Source: Hyphomicrobiales bacterium (lineage in GTDB: Bacteria > Pseudomonadota > Alphaproteobacteria > Rhizobiales > JACESI01). Taken from it: a stretch of DNA of 64,000 nt. Of the stretch, positions 62,116 to 64,000 are shown piece by piece. The notes under the pieces were generated by a model. The model did not search any database, had not been told where the DNA came from, and saw only the letters and a program-made list of their open reading frames with translations. Every line of letters starts with the position of its first letter. The first letter of the stretch is position 1. Both the position numbers and the translations under genes were made by a program. The DNA is taken from assembly GCA_039973685.1 (NCBI GenBank), contig JBDWKL010000012.1, forward strand, positions 62,001 to 126,000, read 5' to 3'.

Positions 62116-64000
62116 TTAGCCACGAGGCTTGCGTTCACGTTTCTTCTCCTCTTGGCGATTACGCACAGCCTTTGCCGTTTCAAAATCACCCATGGCTTCC
62201 GCTATTATTGCGTCTGATGCTTCAGCCAAAATCGTGTCGTTGGCTTCCCCGATGATGGGTTCCTTGCCGATCTCCAGCATAATGGGAACTGCAAGCGGGG
62301 AAATTCTCTCAAGGGAATTATGCATGATTCTCCCTGAAATGCGCGATAACATATCTGACAACCGCCGAACATCGAGCAATCCACGCGCGGCATCTGCCCA
62401 TGTTGCCTGCATGAGCAAGTGGTCCGGTTCATGGTCACGCAGTACGTCGTAGATCAAATCAGTCGACATAGTAACTTGCCGCCCCGTCTTTTCCTTGCCC
62501 AAATAATTCTTTTCAATCAGGCCAGAAATGAGGGCGCAGTATCGGAAGGTTCTTTTCAGGAGCACTGAATCCGCCAACCAATCCTCTAAATCATCACCCA
62601 GCATATCTTCATGAAACAGAGCATCCATATCCATGCCCTTCATGTCCTTGAGGCCCCAAACGCCAATTGCATAATCGGTTGCGACAAAACCGAGCGGGCG
62701 CATGCGTAACCGTTCCAAACGGCGAGTGAGCAACATGCCGAGCGTTTGGTGTGCTAGCCGCCCCTCAAACGGATAGGCCATCAGATAGAAACGATCATTA
62801 CGCGGGAAGGTTTCAATGAGCAGCTGATCTCGCTTTGGGAGAATAGAAACAGCCTGCTGCATGGTGAGCCATTCTTGCACCTGATCTGGTAATATCTTCC
62901 AAGTTTCAGGATCCGCCAACATGGAGCGCACCCGATCAGCCAGATAAGTTGAGAGCGGGAATTTACCCCCTGCATAAGCGGGAACCTTCGGTTCTTTCGC
63001 GCTGGTTTTAGAGACAAAGGCATCTGCTTCGCGCACGCCTTCCAGCTTTAGTATCTGCCCTGCAAAAAGAAATGTGTCGCCGGGCGCAAGTGTATCAACG
63101 AAATATTCTTCCACCTGCCCAAGCACCCGCCCGCCGCGTGTGTTCGTGCCGCGCTTGGCAGAGGTGAGGCGCACATTAAGCAGGGGCATTTCAACGATGG
63201 TGCCGATGTTCATTCGGTATTGTTGCCCAATCTTCGGGTGCGACAATCGCCATGTGCCATCTGCGGTGAGTTTGATCTTCGCGTAACGCTCGTAAGCTTT
63301 GAGAGCGTAACCACCTGTCGCGACAAAATCGACGGCCTTATCAAAGGTCGCACGGGTGAGGTTTCGATAGGGGAAGCATTGGCGAATTTCGAGATAAAGT
63401 TCGTCCGCCCTAAACGGACCAAAACAAGCAACGCCCAGAATGTGTTGAGCCAAAACATCAAGCGCGCCATCCACGATCGGTGGCGTGTCTTGATCGCCGA
63501 TGTAATTGGCATCAAGGGCGGCGCGGCATTCCATCACCTCAAACCGATTGGCGGGCACAAGCAGGGCTTTTGATGGTTCATCCATCCGGTGGTTCGCGCG
63601 GCCAATACGCTGCGCCAATCGGCTTGCCCCCTTAGGCGCACCAACGGTGATAACGAGATCAACGTCACCCCAATCAATACCCATATCAAGGGTCGCAGTA
63701 CAAACAACAGCCCGCAATGTGCCGTCCACCATTGCGCTTTCAACACGGCGGCGTTGGCTTACATCGAGGGACCCATGATGTAAGGCAATGGCGAGATTAT
63801 CGTCGTTGATATGCCAAAGTTGCTGAAACACCATTTCCGCCTGCGAGCGTGTGTTGACGAAAACCAGCGTTGTGTTGTGGTCTTTGATTTGGTCATAAAT
63901 ATCGCCCATGGCATGACGAGCAGAATGGCCAGACCACGGCAGGCGTTCTTCAGATGTTAAAATTGAAATATCCGGCTGTGCACCACCATCCGCAACAATC
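62116..64000 (-). CDS. Ligase-associated Lhr-like DEXH helicase, C-terminal part (cut by window edge)
   Basis: A helicase whose N-terminus lies beyond the window. The frame stays open from 63909 to the edge, reading LPWSGHSARHAMGDIYDQIK. Visible are the second RecA domain (TLVFVNTRSQAEMVFQQLW, CTATLDMGIDWGDVDLVITV, RLAQRIGRANHRM), then a winged-helix and Lhr-core region (RADELYLEIRQCFPYRNLTR), a beta-barrel part (EEYFVDTLAPGDTFLFAGQI), and a basic tail (RNRQEEKKRERKPRG). This is the DNA-ligase-associated form of about 800 residues. It is coupled to pdeM. Confidence 0.93.
   Translation of the reverse strand, partial: IVADGGAQPDISILTSEERLPWSGHSARHAMGDIYDQIKDHNTTLVFVNTRSQAEMVFQQLWHINDDNLAIALHHGSLDVSQRRRVESAMVDGTLRAVVCTATLDMGIDWGDVDLVITVGAPKGASRLAQRIGRANHRMDEPSKALLVPANRFEVMECRAALDANYIGDQDTPPIVDGALDVLAQHILGVACFGPFRADELYLEIRQCFPYRNLTRATFDKAVDFVATGGYALKAYERYAKIKLTADGTWRLSHPKIGQQYRMNIGTIVEMPLLNVRLTSAKRGTNTRGGRVLGQVEEYFVDTLAPGDTFLFAGQILKLEGVREADAFVSKTSAKEPKVPAYAGGKFPLSTYLADRVRSMLADPETWKILPDQVQEWLTMQQAVSILPKRDQLLIETFPRNDRFYLMAYPFEGRLAHQTLGMLLTRRLERLRMRPLGFVATDYAIGVWGLKDMKGMDMDALFHEDMLGDDLEDWLADSVLLKRTFRYCALISGLIEKNYLGKEKTGRQVTMSTDLIYDVLRDHEPDHLLMQATWADAARGLLDVRRLSDMLSRISGRIMHNSLERISPLAVPIMLEIGKEPIIGEANDTILAEASDAIIAEAMGDFETAKAVRNRQEEKKRERKPRG

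Overview
The window is a stretch of alphaproteobacterial chromosome, most likely from a marine or otherwise heterotrophic member of the Hyphomicrobiales (Rhizobiales) with moderate GC. The evidence is indirect: a patatin with the DUF3734-type C-terminus, TadE/TadG-like pilus proteins, a glxBCD-glnT type cluster, an IalB-family protein, the aroK-aroB-CorC/HlyC and xerD-accA neighbourhoods, and the ligase-associated helicase/PdeM pair are all typical of that group. I cannot name a genus from the sequence alone.

Layout. 1-5.3 kb: 3' part of a patatin, two TadE/G-type pilus proteins, a PhnD-like binding protein, phosphomannomutase and a membrane-anchored retropepsin-like protease. 5.6-10.6 kb: a HTH-cupin regulator followed by three split glutamate-synthase-like genes (glxB, glxC, glxD) and a type III glutamine synthetase. 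10.6-14.5 kb: an Lrp-type regulator divergent from bifunctional putA. 14.8-21.7 kb: a ferredoxin-reductase-like flavoprotein and then a protocatechuate operon pobA-pcaD-pcaC-pcaH-pcaG-(BKACE/DUF849)-pcaB. 21.7-26.2 kb: soeCBA on the opposite strand, a cytoplasmic sulfite-oxidising molybdoenzyme complex. 26.3-31.8 kb: a secreted or periplasmic alpha/beta hydrolase, an orphan protein, fumC, gentisate dioxygenase and a fumarylpyruvate-type hydrolase. 32 kb: tRNA-Ser(GGA), preceded by an exact copy of its first 28 bases. 32.4-37.5 kb: a TRAP transporter with an SDR dehydrogenase, divergent from a GntR regulator and a thioredoxin-fold protein.

37.6-47.6 kb is an AT-richer accessory island against the 3' end of tRNA-Leu(CAA). 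It carries a type III restriction-modification operon (mod-res) extended by an Mrr-type nuclease, a complete tyrosine integrase translationally coupled to a HTH/zinc-ribbon protein, an AlpA-like regulator, a small HTH protein, and an integrase-like protein that seems to have lost its catalytic residues. 47.9-64 kb returns to core genome: a VTT/DedA protein, dsbB, a CorC/HlyC-type protein, aroB, aroK, a small membrane protein, xerD, an EEP-family hydrolase, accA, rlmN, ialB, polA, a DUF3429 protein, pdeM and the C-terminal part of the ligase-associated Lhr-like helicase, which runs off the right edge.

How it fits together: the catabolic genes feed aromatic acids (4-hydroxybenzoate, protocatechuate, gentisate) and proline into the TCA cycle. 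fumC sits next to the gene that makes fumarate from fumarylpyruvate. A BKACE enzyme inside the pca operon suggests that the last step of the beta-ketoadipate pathway may use acetyl-CoA-dependent cleavage rather than PcaIJ/PcaF, neither of which is in the window. The most novel-looking material is this pca arrangement, the integrase/zinc-ribbon module with its degenerate partner at the tRNA-Leu, the mod-res-mrr operon, and the tRNA-Ser fragment with three hairpins.
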